Part shown: positions 44,308 to 53,218 of the stretch, piece by piece
Layout: the number at the start of each line of letters is the position of its first letter
Position numbering within the stretch: the stretch's first letter is position 1
From: Marinibacterium profundimaris
GTDB taxonomy: Bacteria; Pseudomonadota; Alphaproteobacteria; Rhodobacterales; Rhodobacteraceae
Length of the DNA stretch: 64,000 nt
Reading direction: 5' to 3'
Assembly: GCF_002210095.1 (NCBI RefSeq)
Contig: NZ_AQQR01000005.1
Coordinates: 279,538 to 343,537 of the forward strand
Position numbers and translations under genes: made by a program
Notes under the pieces: generated by a model
Told to the model about the DNA's origin: nothing
The model's database searches: none
Seen by the model: the letters and a program-made list of their open reading frames with translations, nothing else

Positions 44308-46329
44308 ATGTTCAAGAAGATCCTGATCGCGAACCGGGGCGAGATCGCCTGCCGTGTCATCAAGACGGCCCGCAAGATGGGCATCCGGACGGTGGCGGTC
44401 TATTCCGACGCCGACAAGAACGCGCTGCATGTGGACATGGCGGACGAGGCGATCCACATCGGCCCGCCGCCCGCCAACCAGTCCTACATCGTGATCGACA
44501 AGATCATGCAGGCCATCAAGCACAGCGGCGCCGAGGCGGTGCATCCGGGATATGGCTTCCTGTCAGAGAACCCGAAATTCGCCGAGGCGCTTGAGGCCGC
44601 CGGCGTCGCCTTCATCGGCCCGCCGAAGGGCGCGATCGAGGCGATGGGCGACAAGATCACCTCGAAGAAGATCGCGCAGGAGGCCAACGTGTCGACCGTG
44701 CCGGGCTACATGGGTCTGATCGAGGATGCTGACGAGGCGGTGAAGATCTCGAAGGAGATCGGCTACCCGGTGATGATCAAGGCCAGCGCGGGCGGTGGCG
44801 GCAAGGGCATGCGCATCGCCTGGACCGACGAGGAGGCGCGCGAGGGCTTCCAGTCGTCCAAGAACGAGGCCGCCAACAGCTTTGGCGACGACCGGATCTT
44901 CATCGAGAAGTTCGTGACGCAACCGCGCCATATCGAGATCCAGGTGCTGGCCGACCAGCATGGCAACTGCATCTACCTGGGCGAGCGCGAATGCTCGATC
45001 CAGCGCCGCAACCAGAAGGTCATCGAAGAAGCGCCGAGCCCCTTCCTGGACGAGGCCACCCGCAAGGCCATGGGCGAGCAATCCTGCGCGCTGGCCAAGG
45101 CCGTGGGCTATGCGTCCGCCGGCACGGTGGAATTCATCGTCGACGGCGACCGGAATTTCTACTTCCTCGAGATGAACACCCGGCTTCAGGTGGAACACCC
45201 GGTGACAGAGCTGATCACCGGCGTCGACCTGGTCGAACAGATGATCCGCGTCGCCAATGGCGAGCCGCTGTCGATCACCCAGGACGACGTCAAATTGAAC
45301 GGCTGGGCCATGGAAAGCCGGCTTTATGCCGAGGATCCCTACCGCAACTTCCTGCCCTCGATCGGCCGGCTGACCCGCTACCGTCCGCCGGCCGAGACCT
45401 CGGATTATCTGCCGGGTGTGGTGCCCTCCGCCCCGGTGATCCGCAACGACACCGGTGTTTATGAAGGCGGCGAAATCTCGATGTTCTATGACCCGATGAT
45501 CGCCAAGCTCTGCACCTGGGGGCCGGACCGGCTTGCGGCGATCGAAGGGATGCGCGGAGCGCTGGATGCCTTCGAGGTCGAGGGGATCGGGCACAACCTG
45601 CCGTTCCTGAGCGCGGTGATGGCGCATCCGAAATTCGTGGCCGGTGACATGACCACCGCCTTCATCGCCGAGGAATATCCCGAAGGCTTCGACGGCGTGA
45701 ACCTGCCCGAGGCGGCGTTGAAGAGGGTCGCTGCGGCGGCGGCGGCGATGAACCGCGTGTCCGAGATCCGGCGCTCCCGCGTGTCCGGCCGCATGGACAA
45801 CCACGAACGGATGGTCGGGTCCGACTGGGTCGTGACCGCGCAGGACCACAGCTTTGCCGTAAGCATCGACGCCGATCACGACGGCGCCACGGTCAGCTTC
45901 GAGGATGGCACCGTGCACCGTGTCAGCAGCGACTGGACCCCGGGCGATTCGCTGGCCGAACTGACGGTGGACGGCGCGCTGCTGTCGCTGAAGGTCGACA
46001 ACATCACCAGCGGTTTCCGCATCCGCACCGCAGGGGCCGACATGAAGGTCCATGTCCGCACCCCGCGCCAGGCCGAACTGGCCGCGCTGATGCCCGAGAA
46101 GCTGCCGCCCGATACCTCGAAGCTGCTGCTCTGCCCGATGCCCGGCCTGATCGTGAAGGTCGATGTCGAGGTCGGGCAGGAGGTCCAGGACGGGCAGTCG
46201 CTGTGTACCGTCGAGGCGATGAAGATGGAGAACATCCTGCGGGCCGAGCGCCGGGGCGTGGTGTCGAAGATCAACGCCGCCCCGGGCGACAGCCTGGCGG
46301 TCGACGACGTGATCATGGAATTCGAGTGA
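44308..46329 (+). CDS. pccA: propionyl-CoA carboxylase alpha (biotin carboxylase/carrier) subunit
   Basis: A 673-residue biotin enzyme. Biotin carboxylase occupies about 1-450 (FKKILIANRGEIACRVIKTA; ATP-grasp loop KASAGGGGKGMR; MNTRLQVEHPVTE). A linker (BT) domain follows, then a C-terminal biotin carrier domain with EAMKMEN and the biotinylated Lys639. It carboxylates biotin with bicarbonate and ATP for PccB. The ATG at 44308 gives the family N-terminus and follows GACGAAGGA; the longer frame upstream crosses a terminator and is not used. Confidence 0.95.
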   Translation: MFKKILIANRGEIACRVIKTARKMGIRTVAVYSDADKNALHVDMADEAIHIGPPPANQSYIVIDKIMQAIKHSGAEAVHPGYGFLSENPKFAEALEAAGVAFIGPPKGAIEAMGDKITSKKIAQEANVSTVPGYMGLIEDADEAVKISKEIGYPVMIKASAGGGGKGMRIAWTDEEAREGFQSSKNEAANSFGDDRIFIEKFVTQPRHIEIQVLADQHGNCIYLGERECSIQRRNQKVIEEAPSPFLDEATRKAMGEQSCALAKAVGYASAGTVEFIVDGDRNFYFLEMNTRLQVEHPVTELITGVDLVEQMIRVANGEPLSITQDDVKLNGWAMESRLYAEDPYRNFLPSIGRLTRYRPPAETSDYLPGVVPSAPVIRNDTGVYEGGEISMFYDPMIAKLCTWGPDRLAAIEGMRGALDAFEVEGIGHNLPFLSAVMAHPKFVAGDMTTAFIAEEYPEGFDGVNLPEAALKRVAAAAAAMNRVSEIRRSRVSGRMDNHERMVGSDWVVTAQDHSFAVSIDADHDGATVSFEDGTVHRVSSDWTPGDSLAELTVDGALLSLKVDNITSGFRIRTAGADMKVHVRTPRQAELAALMPEKLPPDTSKLLLCPMPGLIVKVDVEVGQEVQDGQSLCTVEAMKMENILRAERRGVVSKINAAPGDSLAVDDVIMEFE

Positions 46330-46476
46330 TCCGCGCGGCCGCTCATATCGGGGCCCGACGCGGTCCGGCGGGCGGCCCCGCGCACCGGACCGGGGCCGCG
46401 GTCCCGGATACGGTCTGTAAACCATTGGGCGCTAGGCTCCGGCGGGATTGGATCCCTTCGGAAAGGCGGGCGCGCG

Positions 46477-46989
46477 ATGCGGCAACTGGGTCTGGCTCTG
46501 CTGGGTGTGGCGGGCATCATGCTGGCGGGCTGCAAGCTCGACCGGGAGGATCGCCTGCGGCAGGAACTGGGCAGCTGGCTGACGCTGCAGGACACGCTGG
46601 AATTCTCTTCGCGCGGGACCTGCACCGGTGCGGTCTTCCGGCTGGAGACCACGGCGATCAGCGACCGGATCACCAAGGCGACTTCGATCGAGACGGCGGT
46701 GCATTACCTGCGCGCCGGCCGGATGGTGGTGTTCGAGATATTCGACACCAGCCCCACCGTGGTGTCCGAGCAGATCATGACCGCCAGCCTGGAACAGGGG
46801 CTGGGGCTTTTGTCGAACGGGCTCGGCCCGGCAAAGCGCTGCCTGTCGGATCGGGCCGGCCTGGCCTTCTACAACGCGATCATGTCGCCCGAGGCGGTGA
46901 TGATCTACGACCCGGACGGCAATTCCCTGACCTTGGTTCACACGCAATCCGAGGTGCCGCTGGCGATCTTCCTGCGCGGCAACGTCTAG
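46477..46989 (+). CDS. putative lipoprotein
   Basis: A 170-residue protein with a lipobox MLAGC (Cys19) after a short signal peptide. The mature part contains a pair of Cys (GTCTG near residue 50 and KRC near 128), a hydrophobic repeat and no known catalytic motif. It ends TQSEVPLAIFLRGNV. I recall similar proteins near pccA/mcm in related genomes but cannot name it. A TAGGCT element (46433-46438) about 40 bases upstream may be its -10 box. Confidence 0.7.
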   Translation: MRQLGLALLGVAGIMLAGCKLDREDRLRQELGSWLTLQDTLEFSSRGTCTGAVFRLETTAISDRITKATSIETAVHYLRAGRMVVFEIFDTSPTVVSEQIMTASLEQGLGLLSNGLGPAKRCLSDRAGLAFYNAIMSPEAVMIYDPDGNSLTLVHTQSEVPLAIFLRGNV

Positions 46990-47023
46990 GCGGGCGCAGG
47001 GCCCTTCTTCGCCCCGGGCGCCT

Positions 47024-47512
47024 CTATTCGCGGGCGGCGTCCTCTTCATGCCGCAGGGCGCGGCGGTCGCGGACCTCCTGCTGGCGCAGCGGGGTCTTGT
47101 CGATGGTCCGCGTGATCTCGCGCACGGAATACGGGAAGGGCTTGCGCAGTTTCACCGCGCCGTCCTTGCCCACAAGCACCATCTGGAACCCGCGCGGCCG
47201 CATCCGGGTGCGGATCGGCCCGGCCGCGTCGGGATCGACATCGGTGATGATGACGACGTCGCGGTCGGCCAGCATCTCGATCTCGGATTCCAGCATCGTC
47301 AGCTGCTGCTGGAACCGTGGATCGGCGGGCGTGTCGGCAAAGACGAGGATCGGCCGCGCCAGCCACAGGAATCCGTCGAGATCCATGTCGCCGGCCTCCA
47401 CGATGCTGCCGGGCACAAGAGCCTCGTTCGGGTCATCTGCGGCCTGGGCGAAGGAGGCGGAGAAAGGGGCGGCGAGGGTCGCTGCGAGAGCGAGTGCGAT
47501 GATGCGGGTCAT
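47024..47512 (-). CDS. exported DUF4174-type thioredoxin-fold-like protein
   Basis: A 162-residue protein with a signal peptide (MTRIIALALAATLAAPF, to about residue 24) and a DUF4174-like domain: FLWLARPILVFADTPADPRF, then QLTMLESEIEMLADRDVVII and FQMVLVGKDGAVKLRKP. The pattern suggests a thioredoxin fold without the CxxC pair. It is convergent with the preceding lipoprotein gene. Just before its start, an AT-rich run at 47571-47588 probably belongs to its promoter. Function unknown. Confidence 0.75.
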   Translation of the reverse strand: MTRIIALALAATLAAPFSASFAQAADDPNEALVPGSIVEAGDMDLDGFLWLARPILVFADTPADPRFQQQLTMLESEIEMLADRDVVIITDVDPDAAGPIRTRMRPRGFQMVLVGKDGAVKLRKPFPYSVREITRTIDKTPLRQQEVRDRRALRHEEDAARE

Positions 47513-47570
47513 GTCTTTGAATATAGACGCCTCGCCGCCGGAAACGACAAGTCGCGATGCCGCGAGGCGG

Positions 47571-47588
47571 GAAAATTTTAAATTTAAG
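47571..47588. promoter_or_regulatory. AT-only run between divergent genes
   Basis: GAAAATTTTAAATTTAAG is nearly pure A+T in a region of about 67% G+C, and contains overlapping palindromes (AAATTT, TTTAAA). It lies between the divergent DUF4174 gene and the sulfotransferase-like gene, so it may act as an UP element or nucleoid-protein site. It cannot be assigned more precisely. Confidence 0.3.
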
Positions 47589-47677
47589 GTGCTGATGAGG
47601 GGGATGGCGCGATGATGGCGGCCTCCCCCGAATTCCGGCCGGCCGGGGCGGCCATAGCAGCCTGGAGCCGCCGCCTG

Positions 47678-48643
47678 ATGGACGTGATCCTGCATATCGG
47701 AGCGCATCGCACCGCCACCACCACGTTTCAGCACTTCCTGAGCGACCTCTCAGCGCCGCTGGCGGCCGACGGAATCGCCGCCTGGGGGCCAAGCCGGACA
47801 CGCAACGGGCTGTTTCATGGTATTCATGGCGGCCGGGCCCGGGCCGGGCACGACGTCCCCGCGCCGTTTGCCCGCGCGCGCGGGCGCATTGCGCTCAACC
47901 TGGCCCGTCTGCGCGACAGGGGCCGCCGGGCGCTGATCGTCAGCGACGCTAGCCTGCCGGGATCCCTGCGCGACACGCTGACGCGCGGGGCGCTTTATCC
48001 CGGGGTGGGGGCGCGGCTGTCGCGGGTGCATGCCGCCTTCGACGGGCAGATCGACCAGGTCGTGCTGACGATCCGCAGTCTCGATCTTTACTGGAGCTCG
48101 GCCCTGGGCCACGCCGTATCGCGCGGGCAGCCGGTGCCGGATGCCGATGCGCTGGACCGGCTGGTCACCATGCCGCGCAGCTGGCGCGACGTGATTGCCG
48201 ACGTTGCCTGCGCCATGCCTGGCGCCCGCATCCGTGTCCTGCCCTTTGAACGGCTTGGCGGCCGGCCCGATGCGCTGCTGTCCGAAATACTGGGCCGGCC
48301 CTTTGCCCCGGACGCGGCCGACCGGCGGCTGAACGCCACGCCGAAGCTGCCCGCGCTGCGCAAGCGCGCTGGCGCGGGCGCGCCCTTGCCGGGGGGCGAT
48401 GACCGCTGGCAGCCCTTTGACGCGGCCCAGGCCGCCGCCCTGCGCGAAACCTATCGGGACGATCTGTTCTGGCTGGCCGCCGGGGCCGATGGCCTGGCAG
48501 AGCCGATGGCCTATGCGCCCGACCCGACACCGCACCCAATGCCCCATTCCAAGGCGGGACAAACACCGCCCCAGACCGACACGACAAGAGGAAGCACCGA
48601 TGACATCCAGCAAAGACGAATGGCGCCGCCTCGCCGAGAGTGA
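47678..48643 (+). CDS. sulfotransferase-like P-loop protein
   Basis: A 321-residue protein opening [20 protein letters not shown]. This G-x-H-R-T-A-T-T-T form is the PAPS 5'-phosphosulfate-binding loop of sulfotransferase-like proteins. A second region [15 protein letters not shown] resembles the 3'-phosphate loop. The C-terminus is long, Pro/Gln-rich and ends 43 bases inside mcm, in another frame. No glycan or capsule genes are near, so the acceptor is unknown. Its overlap implies that it is co-transcribed with mcm. Confidence 0.65.
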   Translation: MDVILHIGAHRTATTTFQHFLSDLSAPLAADGIAAWGPSRTRNGLFHGIHGGRARAGHDVPAPFARARGRIALNLARLRDRGRRALIVSDASLPGSLRDTLTRGALYPGVGARLSRVHAAFDGQIDQVVLTIRSLDLYWSSALGHAVSRGQPVPDADALDRLVTMPRSWRDVIADVACAMPGARIRVLPFERLGGRPDALLSEILGRPFAPDAADRRLNATPKLPALRKRAGAGAPLPGGDDRWQPFDAAQAAALRETYRDDLFWLAAGADGLAEPMAYAPDPTPHPMPHSKAGQTPPQTDTTRGSTDDIQQRRMAPPRRE

Positions 48644-50732
48644 GCTGCGCAACCGCTCTGTCGAGGACCTGACGTGGCAGACGCTCGAAGGCATCGACGT
48701 CGCGCCGATCTACACCGAGGAGGACCTCTCCGGCGTCGATCACCTGGGCACGATCCCCGGCCAGGCACCGTTCCTGCGCGGGGTGAAGGCGACAATGTAT
48801 GCCGGCCGCCCCTGGACGATCCGTCAATATGCCGGGTTCTCCACGGCCGAGGAATCGAACGCCTTCTACCGCAAGGCCCTGGCGGCCGGGCAACAGGGTG
48901 TCTCGGTCGCCTTCGACCTTGCCACCCACCGCGGCTATGACAGCGACCACCCCCGTGTGCCGGGCGACGTGGGCAAGGCCGGCGTGGCGATCGACAGCGT
49001 GGAAGACATGAAGATCCTGTTCGACGGCATCCCGCTGGACAAGGTGTCGGTCTCGATGACCATGAACGGCGCGGTGATCCCGGTGCTGGCGAACTTCATC
49101 GTCGCCGGCGAAGAGCAGGGGCACGACAAATCCGTGCTGTCGGGCACCATCCAGAACGACATCCTGAAGGAGTTCATGGTCCGCAACACCTATATCTATC
49201 CGCCCGAGCCCTCGATGCGGATCATCGCGGATATCATCGAATACACCTCGGCCGAGATGCCGCGCTTCAACTCGATCTCGATCTCCGGCTACCACATGCA
49301 GGAGGCCGGCGCGAACCTGGTGCAGGAGCTGGCCTTCACCCTGGCCGACGGGCGCGAATACGTGCGTGCCGCCATCGACCGGGGCATGGATGTCGACAAG
49401 TTCGCCGGGCGCCTGTCGTTCTTCTTCTGCATCGGCATGAACTTCTTCATGGAGGCCGCCAAGCTGCGCGCCGCGCGTCTGCTGTGGCACCGCATCATGT
49501 CCGAGTTCGAGCCGAAGAACCCCAAGTCGATGATGCTGCGCACCCATTGCCAGACCTCGGGCGTGTCGCTGGCCGAACAGGACCCCTACAACAACGTGGT
49601 CCGCACGGCCTACGAGGCGATGTCGGCCGTCCTCGGCGGGACCCAGTCGCTCCACACGAACTCCTTCGACGAAGCCATTGCCCTGCCGACGGAATTCTCG
49701 GCCCGGATCGCGCGGAACACGCAGCTGATCCTGCAGGAGGAAACCGGCGTGACCAACGTGGTCGATCCGCTGGCGGGCTCCTACTACGTCGAGAAGCTGA
49801 CCGCGGACCTGGCCGATGCGGCCTGGAAGCTGATCGAGGAGGTCGAGGAGATGGGCGGCATGACCAAGGCCGTCGCCTCCGGCATGCCGAAGCTGAGGAT
49901 CGAGGAGGCGGCGGCGCAGCGGCAGGCCAAGATCGACCGTGGCGAGGATGTCGTCGTCGGCGTCAACAAGTACCGCAAAGAGAAGGAAGACCCGATCGAC
50001 ATCCTCGATGTCGACAACGTCAAGGTGCGCGCCTCCCAGGTGGCGCGGCTGGAGAAGATGCGGGCGGAGAGGGACGAAGACGCCTGCCAGGCCGCGCTGG
50101 CCGAACTGGAACGGCGCGCGAAGGACGGCGGAAACCTTTTGGAAGCGGCGGTCGAGGCAGCACGCGCCCGGGCCTCCGTCGGAGAGATCAGCATGGCGAT
50201 GGAGAAGGAATTCGGCCGGCACCGGGCCGAGGTGAAGACGCTCGCGGGGGTCTACGGCGCCGCCTACGAGGGCGACGAGGGCTTTGCCGCGATCCAGAAA
50301 TCGGTCGAGCAATTCGCCGAGGACGAAGGCCGGCGTCCCCGGATGCTGGTGGTCAAGATGGGCCAGGACGGGCATGACCGGGGCGCCAAGGTGATCGCCA
50401 CGGCCTTTGCCGACATCGGCTTCGACGTGGACGTGGGCCCTCTGTTCCAGACCCCGGACGAGGCGGCGCAGGACGCCATCGACAACGACGTGCACGTGAT
50501 CGGGATCTCGTCCCAGGCCGCCGGGCACAAGACGCTCGCGCCGCAGCTGGTCGAGGCGCTGAAGACCCATGGCGCCGAGGACATCATCGTGATCTGCGGC
50601 GGCGTGATCCCGCAGCAGGATTACCAGTTCCTGCAGGACCACGGCGTGAAGGCGATCTTCGGCCCCGGGACCAACATCCCCGAGGCGGCCCAGGACATCC
50701 TGCGCCTGATCCGCGAGGCCCGCGCGGCCTGA
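48600..50732 (+). CDS. mcm: methylmalonyl-CoA mutase
   Basis: A 710-residue single-chain mutase that isomerises (R)-methylmalonyl-CoA to succinyl-CoA. The N-terminal barrel carries [20 protein letters not shown] and [19 protein letters not shown]. The C-terminal cobalamin domain has DGHDRG, with Asp590 and the cobalt-ligating His592, and [12 protein letters not shown]. Together with PccA/PccB it completes propionyl-CoA assimilation; an epimerase (mce) is not in the window. The ATG follows AAGAGGAAGCA and overlaps the upstream gene. Confidence 0.95.
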   Translation: MTSSKDEWRRLAESELRNRSVEDLTWQTLEGIDVAPIYTEEDLSGVDHLGTIPGQAPFLRGVKATMYAGRPWTIRQYAGFSTAEESNAFYRKALAAGQQGVSVAFDLATHRGYDSDHPRVPGDVGKAGVAIDSVEDMKILFDGIPLDKVSVSMTMNGAVIPVLANFIVAGEEQGHDKSVLSGTIQNDILKEFMVRNTYIYPPEPSMRIIADIIEYTSAEMPRFNSISISGYHMQEAGANLVQELAFTLADGREYVRAAIDRGMDVDKFAGRLSFFFCIGMNFFMEAAKLRAARLLWHRIMSEFEPKNPKSMMLRTHCQTSGVSLAEQDPYNNVVRTAYEAMSAVLGGTQSLHTNSFDEAIALPTEFSARIARNTQLILQEETGVTNVVDPLAGSYYVEKLTADLADAAWKLIEEVEEMGGMTKAVASGMPKLRIEEAAAQRQAKIDRGEDVVVGVNKYRKEKEDPIDILDVDNVKVRASQVARLEKMRAERDEDACQAALAELERRAKDGGNLLEAAVEAARARASVGEISMAMEKEFGRHRAEVKTLAGVYGAAYEGDEGFAAIQKSVEQFAEDEGRRPRMLVVKMGQDGHDRGAKVIATAFADIGFDVDVGPLFQTPDEAAQDAIDNDVHVIGISSQAAGHKTLAPQLVEALKTHGAEDIIVICGGVIPQQDYQFLQDHGVKAIFGPGTNIPEAAQDILRLIREARAA

Positions 50733-50837
50733 GCGTGCCGCATTCCTGATCACCGGGCCGGCGGGGCAGGGCGCCCCGGCGGTCCCTCGCGACGGGGCAG
50801 GAGACACCGGCCCCGCGATCGGATAGGCAGGAAAGCC

Positions 50838-51446
50838 ATGGAACTCGATCACATCGTCGTCGCCGGCCAGACACTGGAAGAGGCCACCGCCCATGCCGAG
50901 GCCGCCCTTGGCGTGCCCTTCGGCCCGGGCGGCAGGCACGCGGCTTTCGGCACCCACAACCGGCTGCTGGGGATGGATGACGGGCTTTACCTGGAAACCA
51001 TCGCCATCGACCCGGATGCGCCGGCAGCGGGCCGGCCGCGCTGGTTCGACCTTGATGCCTTCACGGGCGCCCCGCGCCTGTCGAACTGGGTCTGCCGGTC
51101 GGACATGCTGGACGACGAACTGGCCCATCTGCCCGGCGCAGGCACGCCGATCGCCGTCGAACGGGGCGATCTGCGCTGGCGCATGGCGGTGCCCGCCACC
51201 GGCCGGCTGCCCTTCGACAACCTTTGCCCGGCGCTGATCGGGTGGCAGGGCGATCTGCATCCGTCCTCCATGCTCCCCGCCTCGGGCTGCCGGCTGAAGC
51301 GTCTGGTGGTCAGCCATCCCGAGGCCGCCGATCTTTCCTCCCTGCTGGACGACCGCCTGTCGGACCCGCGCGTGGTCTTCGACACCGGCCCCGCCGGCCT
51401 GCGCGCCGAGATCGAGACGCCGAACGGGCTGCGGATCCTCGCATGA
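50838..51446 (+). CDS. VOC/glyoxalase-like domain protein
   Basis: A 202-residue protein of the Glyoxalase_3-like VOC group. MELDHIVVAGQTLEEATAHAEAALG is the first beta-alpha unit, and GTHNRLLGMDDGLYLETIAID resembles the metal-binding edge strands; the second half (LSNWVCRSDMLDD) repeats the module. Substrate unknown. The ATG follows GCAGGAAAG. Its stop overlaps the GNAT gene (ATGA), so the pair is coupled. Confidence 0.8.
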   Translation: MELDHIVVAGQTLEEATAHAEAALGVPFGPGGRHAAFGTHNRLLGMDDGLYLETIAIDPDAPAAGRPRWFDLDAFTGAPRLSNWVCRSDMLDDELAHLPGAGTPIAVERGDLRWRMAVPATGRLPFDNLCPALIGWQGDLHPSSMLPASGCRLKRLVVSHPEAADLSSLLDDRLSDPRVVFDTGPAGLRAEIETPNGLRILA

Positions 51447-51922
51447 TCCTGCGGCAGGCGCGGGCAGGGGATGCGCCCGACATCGCGCGCATCGCCAACC
51501 ACGTCATCGCCGAGACGCTGGTCACCTTCACCACGATCCTGCGCCGCCCCGGCGACATCGCCACCGACATCGCCACCCGCGCGCCCGCCTACCTGGTGCT
51601 GGAAGCGGAGGGCCGGGCCGAGGGATTCGCCACCTATGGCCCCTTTCGCGGCGGTCCGGGCTATGTCGCCACGGTCGAACATTCGATCCAGCTGTCGCCG
51701 GCGATCCAGGGCCGGGGCGGCGGCCGCCTGCTTCTCTCGGCTCTCATCGACATCGCGCGCGAACGGGGTGTGCATGTCATGATCGGCGGCGTCAGCAGCG
51801 CCAATCCCGGCGGCATCGCCTTTCACCGGGCCATGGGATTTGACGAGACCGGCCGCCTGCGCGAGGTGGGACGCAAGCAGGGCCAATGGCTTGACCTGGT
51901 TCTGATGCAAAAATTGCTGTGA
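51443..51922 (+). CDS. GNAT acetyltransferase (phosphinothricin/methionine-sulfone acetyltransferase-like)
   Basis: A 159-residue acetyltransferase. LRQARAGDAPDIARIANHVI, YGPFRGGPGYVATVEHSIQL, the acetyl-CoA loop IQGRGGGRLLLSALI and NPGGIAFHRAMGFDETGRLREVG match the Pat/Bar-like branch (MddA/YncA), which acetylates methionine sulfone, sulfoximine or phosphinothricin. Translation is coupled to the VOC gene by the four-base overlap. Confidence 0.85.
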   Translation: MILRQARAGDAPDIARIANHVIAETLVTFTTILRRPGDIATDIATRAPAYLVLEAEGRAEGFATYGPFRGGPGYVATVEHSIQLSPAIQGRGGGRLLLSALIDIARERGVHVMIGGVSSANPGGIAFHRAMGFDETGRLREVGRKQGQWLDLVLMQKLL

Positions 51923-51962
51923 ACGCGCTGACACCGCCGCAGCGACGGGATAGGGATAGCAC

Positions 51963-52643
51963 ATGTCGATCTGGACCCGCATCACTGCCGCTATATCGGC
52001 CCTCGCCCAGGGTGAAGGGCTGGCCGAGGTGTTCGACAGGCTGCGCACGCCGCCGGAACGCTCGGTCGCCTTCACCATCGCGGTGATCGCGCTTGGCGCC
52101 AAGATGGCCAAGGCCGACGGACAGGTCACACGCGCCGAGGTCACCGCTTTCCGCGAGGTGTTTCAGATCGCGCCCGAGGACGAGGCCAACGCCGCGAAGG
52201 TCTTCAACCTCGCGCGCATGGATGTCGCCGGTTACGATGTCTATGCCGAACGCATCCACAACATGTTCCAGCACGACCCGACGACGCTCTGGGACCTGAT
52301 GGAGGGGCTGTTTCACATCGCCGTGGCGGACGGCGTCTATCACCCGGACGAGGAACTCTTCCTCGAGGATGTGTCGCGCATCTTCGGCCTGCCGCGCCAT
52401 GAATTCCGCGCCATGCGCGCGCGCTACGTGCCCGATGCCGCGCCCGATCCCTACACGGTGCTGGGGGTCACCCCGGACATGGATGTGGCCGAGATACGCC
52501 GCGTGTGGCGCCGGCTGGTGCGCGAAACCCATCCCGACGCGATGCTGGCCCGCGGTCTGCCCGAAGAGGCGATCAAGCTGGCGGAAAAGCGCCTGATCAA
52601 GATCAACCGCGCCTGGGAAGAGATCAACACCGCCCCCGCCTGA
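51963..52643 (+). CDS. TerB-like plus J-domain (DjlA-like) protein
   Basis: A 226-residue protein. Residues about 25-150 form a TerB-like helical domain with two negatively charged motifs (KADGQVTRAEV and VADGVYHPDEE). A J domain follows with Tyr-Thr-Val-Leu-Gly at about 163 and HPD at 190-192, the residues that stimulate DnaK. This TerB-J layout is that of DjlA-like co-chaperones without the membrane anchor. It probably recruits DnaK to unknown clients. Confidence 0.87.
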   Translation: MSIWTRITAAISALAQGEGLAEVFDRLRTPPERSVAFTIAVIALGAKMAKADGQVTRAEVTAFREVFQIAPEDEANAAKVFNLARMDVAGYDVYAERIHNMFQHDPTTLWDLMEGLFHIAVADGVYHPDEELFLEDVSRIFGLPRHEFRAMRARYVPDAAPDPYTVLGVTPDMDVAEIRRVWRRLVRETHPDAMLARGLPEEAIKLAEKRLIKINRAWEEINTAPA

Positions 52644-52697
52644 ATGTGAACGCTCAGGGGGTTTCCGCCTGCGCCGCGACGGCGTACCATCCCGGAC

Positions 52698-53090
52698 ATG
52701 AAACGGATTCTTATCCTTCTCGCGGTTCCGGCCACCCTGGCCCTGGCCGCCCCCGCCATGGCGCAGGATGACGATGGTGCTCCGCGCGACGGCATAGACC
52801 GCTTCTTCGACGGTCTGCGCGACGGCATGGACGGCGCGCTCGGCACGCTCGAAAACTGGACCGAGGAAGTCGGTCCCGCCATGCGCTCCTTCATGGAGGA
52901 AATGGGCCCCGCCCTGGCCGAGATGATGGACGAGGTAAAGGACTGGTCCCGTTACGAGGCGCCCGAGATGCTGCCGAACGGCGACATCATCATCCGGCGC
53001 AAGCCCGAGGTCGCGCCCGACGGCCCCGACACGCCCGGCGACCCTGTCACGCCGCCCGAGAGCGAAGAGGACGACCCGATCGAAATCTGA
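52698..53090 (+). CDS. exported acidic protein, conserved small Rhodobacteraceae type
   Basis: A 130-residue protein with a signal peptide (1 to about 22, ...APAMAQDD). An amphipathic acidic region follows (DRFFDGLRDGMDGALGTLEN, then MRSFMEEMGPALAEMMDEV), and the Pro/Asp/Glu-rich tail ends in EEDDPIEI. The repeated helical pattern suggests a periplasmic structural role. I believe similar proteins are common in the family but know no function. Confidence 0.72.
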   Translation: MKRILILLAVPATLALAAPAMAQDDDGAPRDGIDRFFDGLRDGMDGALGTLENWTEEVGPAMRSFMEEMGPALAEMMDEVKDWSRYEAPEMLPNGDIIIRRKPEVAPDGPDTPGDPVTPPESEEDDPIEI

Positions 53091-53131
53091 TCGGGTCCAG
53101 CCCCCCGCGCCGCCCTCTCGGTGGCGCGCGT

Positions 53132-53161
53132 CCCCCTGCTTCATCTTTGCAAAAATACCTC
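53132..53161 (-). repeat. dispersed intergenic repeat, copy 3 (diverged, inverted)
   Basis: Read leftward this is GAGGTATTTTTGCAAAGATG followed by AAGCAGGGG. Compared with copy 1 (GAGGTATTTGGGCCAAGAAG, then AAGCAGGGG) it keeps the GAGGTATTT start and the AAGCAGGGG end with four substitutions between. It lies between the convergent ends of the acidic exported protein and ppx. The TTTGCAAA it contains is explained by this family rather than by PccR. Confidence 0.55.
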
Positions 53162-53218
53162 ACTGAGAGGCCGGCCATCCCACGGTGGCCTCTCCGGTCG
53201 CCGCGCCCTGGACGCCGG

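Noticed and set aside
48165..51317. A 1050-codon minus-strand frame opposite mcm
   Set aside because: High G+C codon bias of mcm opens the antisense frame; composition is atypical and no motif is present, whereas mcm is unmistakable.
53146..53153. TTTGCAAA considered as a third PccR operator
   Set aside because: It lies between convergent gene ends and is better explained as part of a diverged copy of the dispersed repeat.
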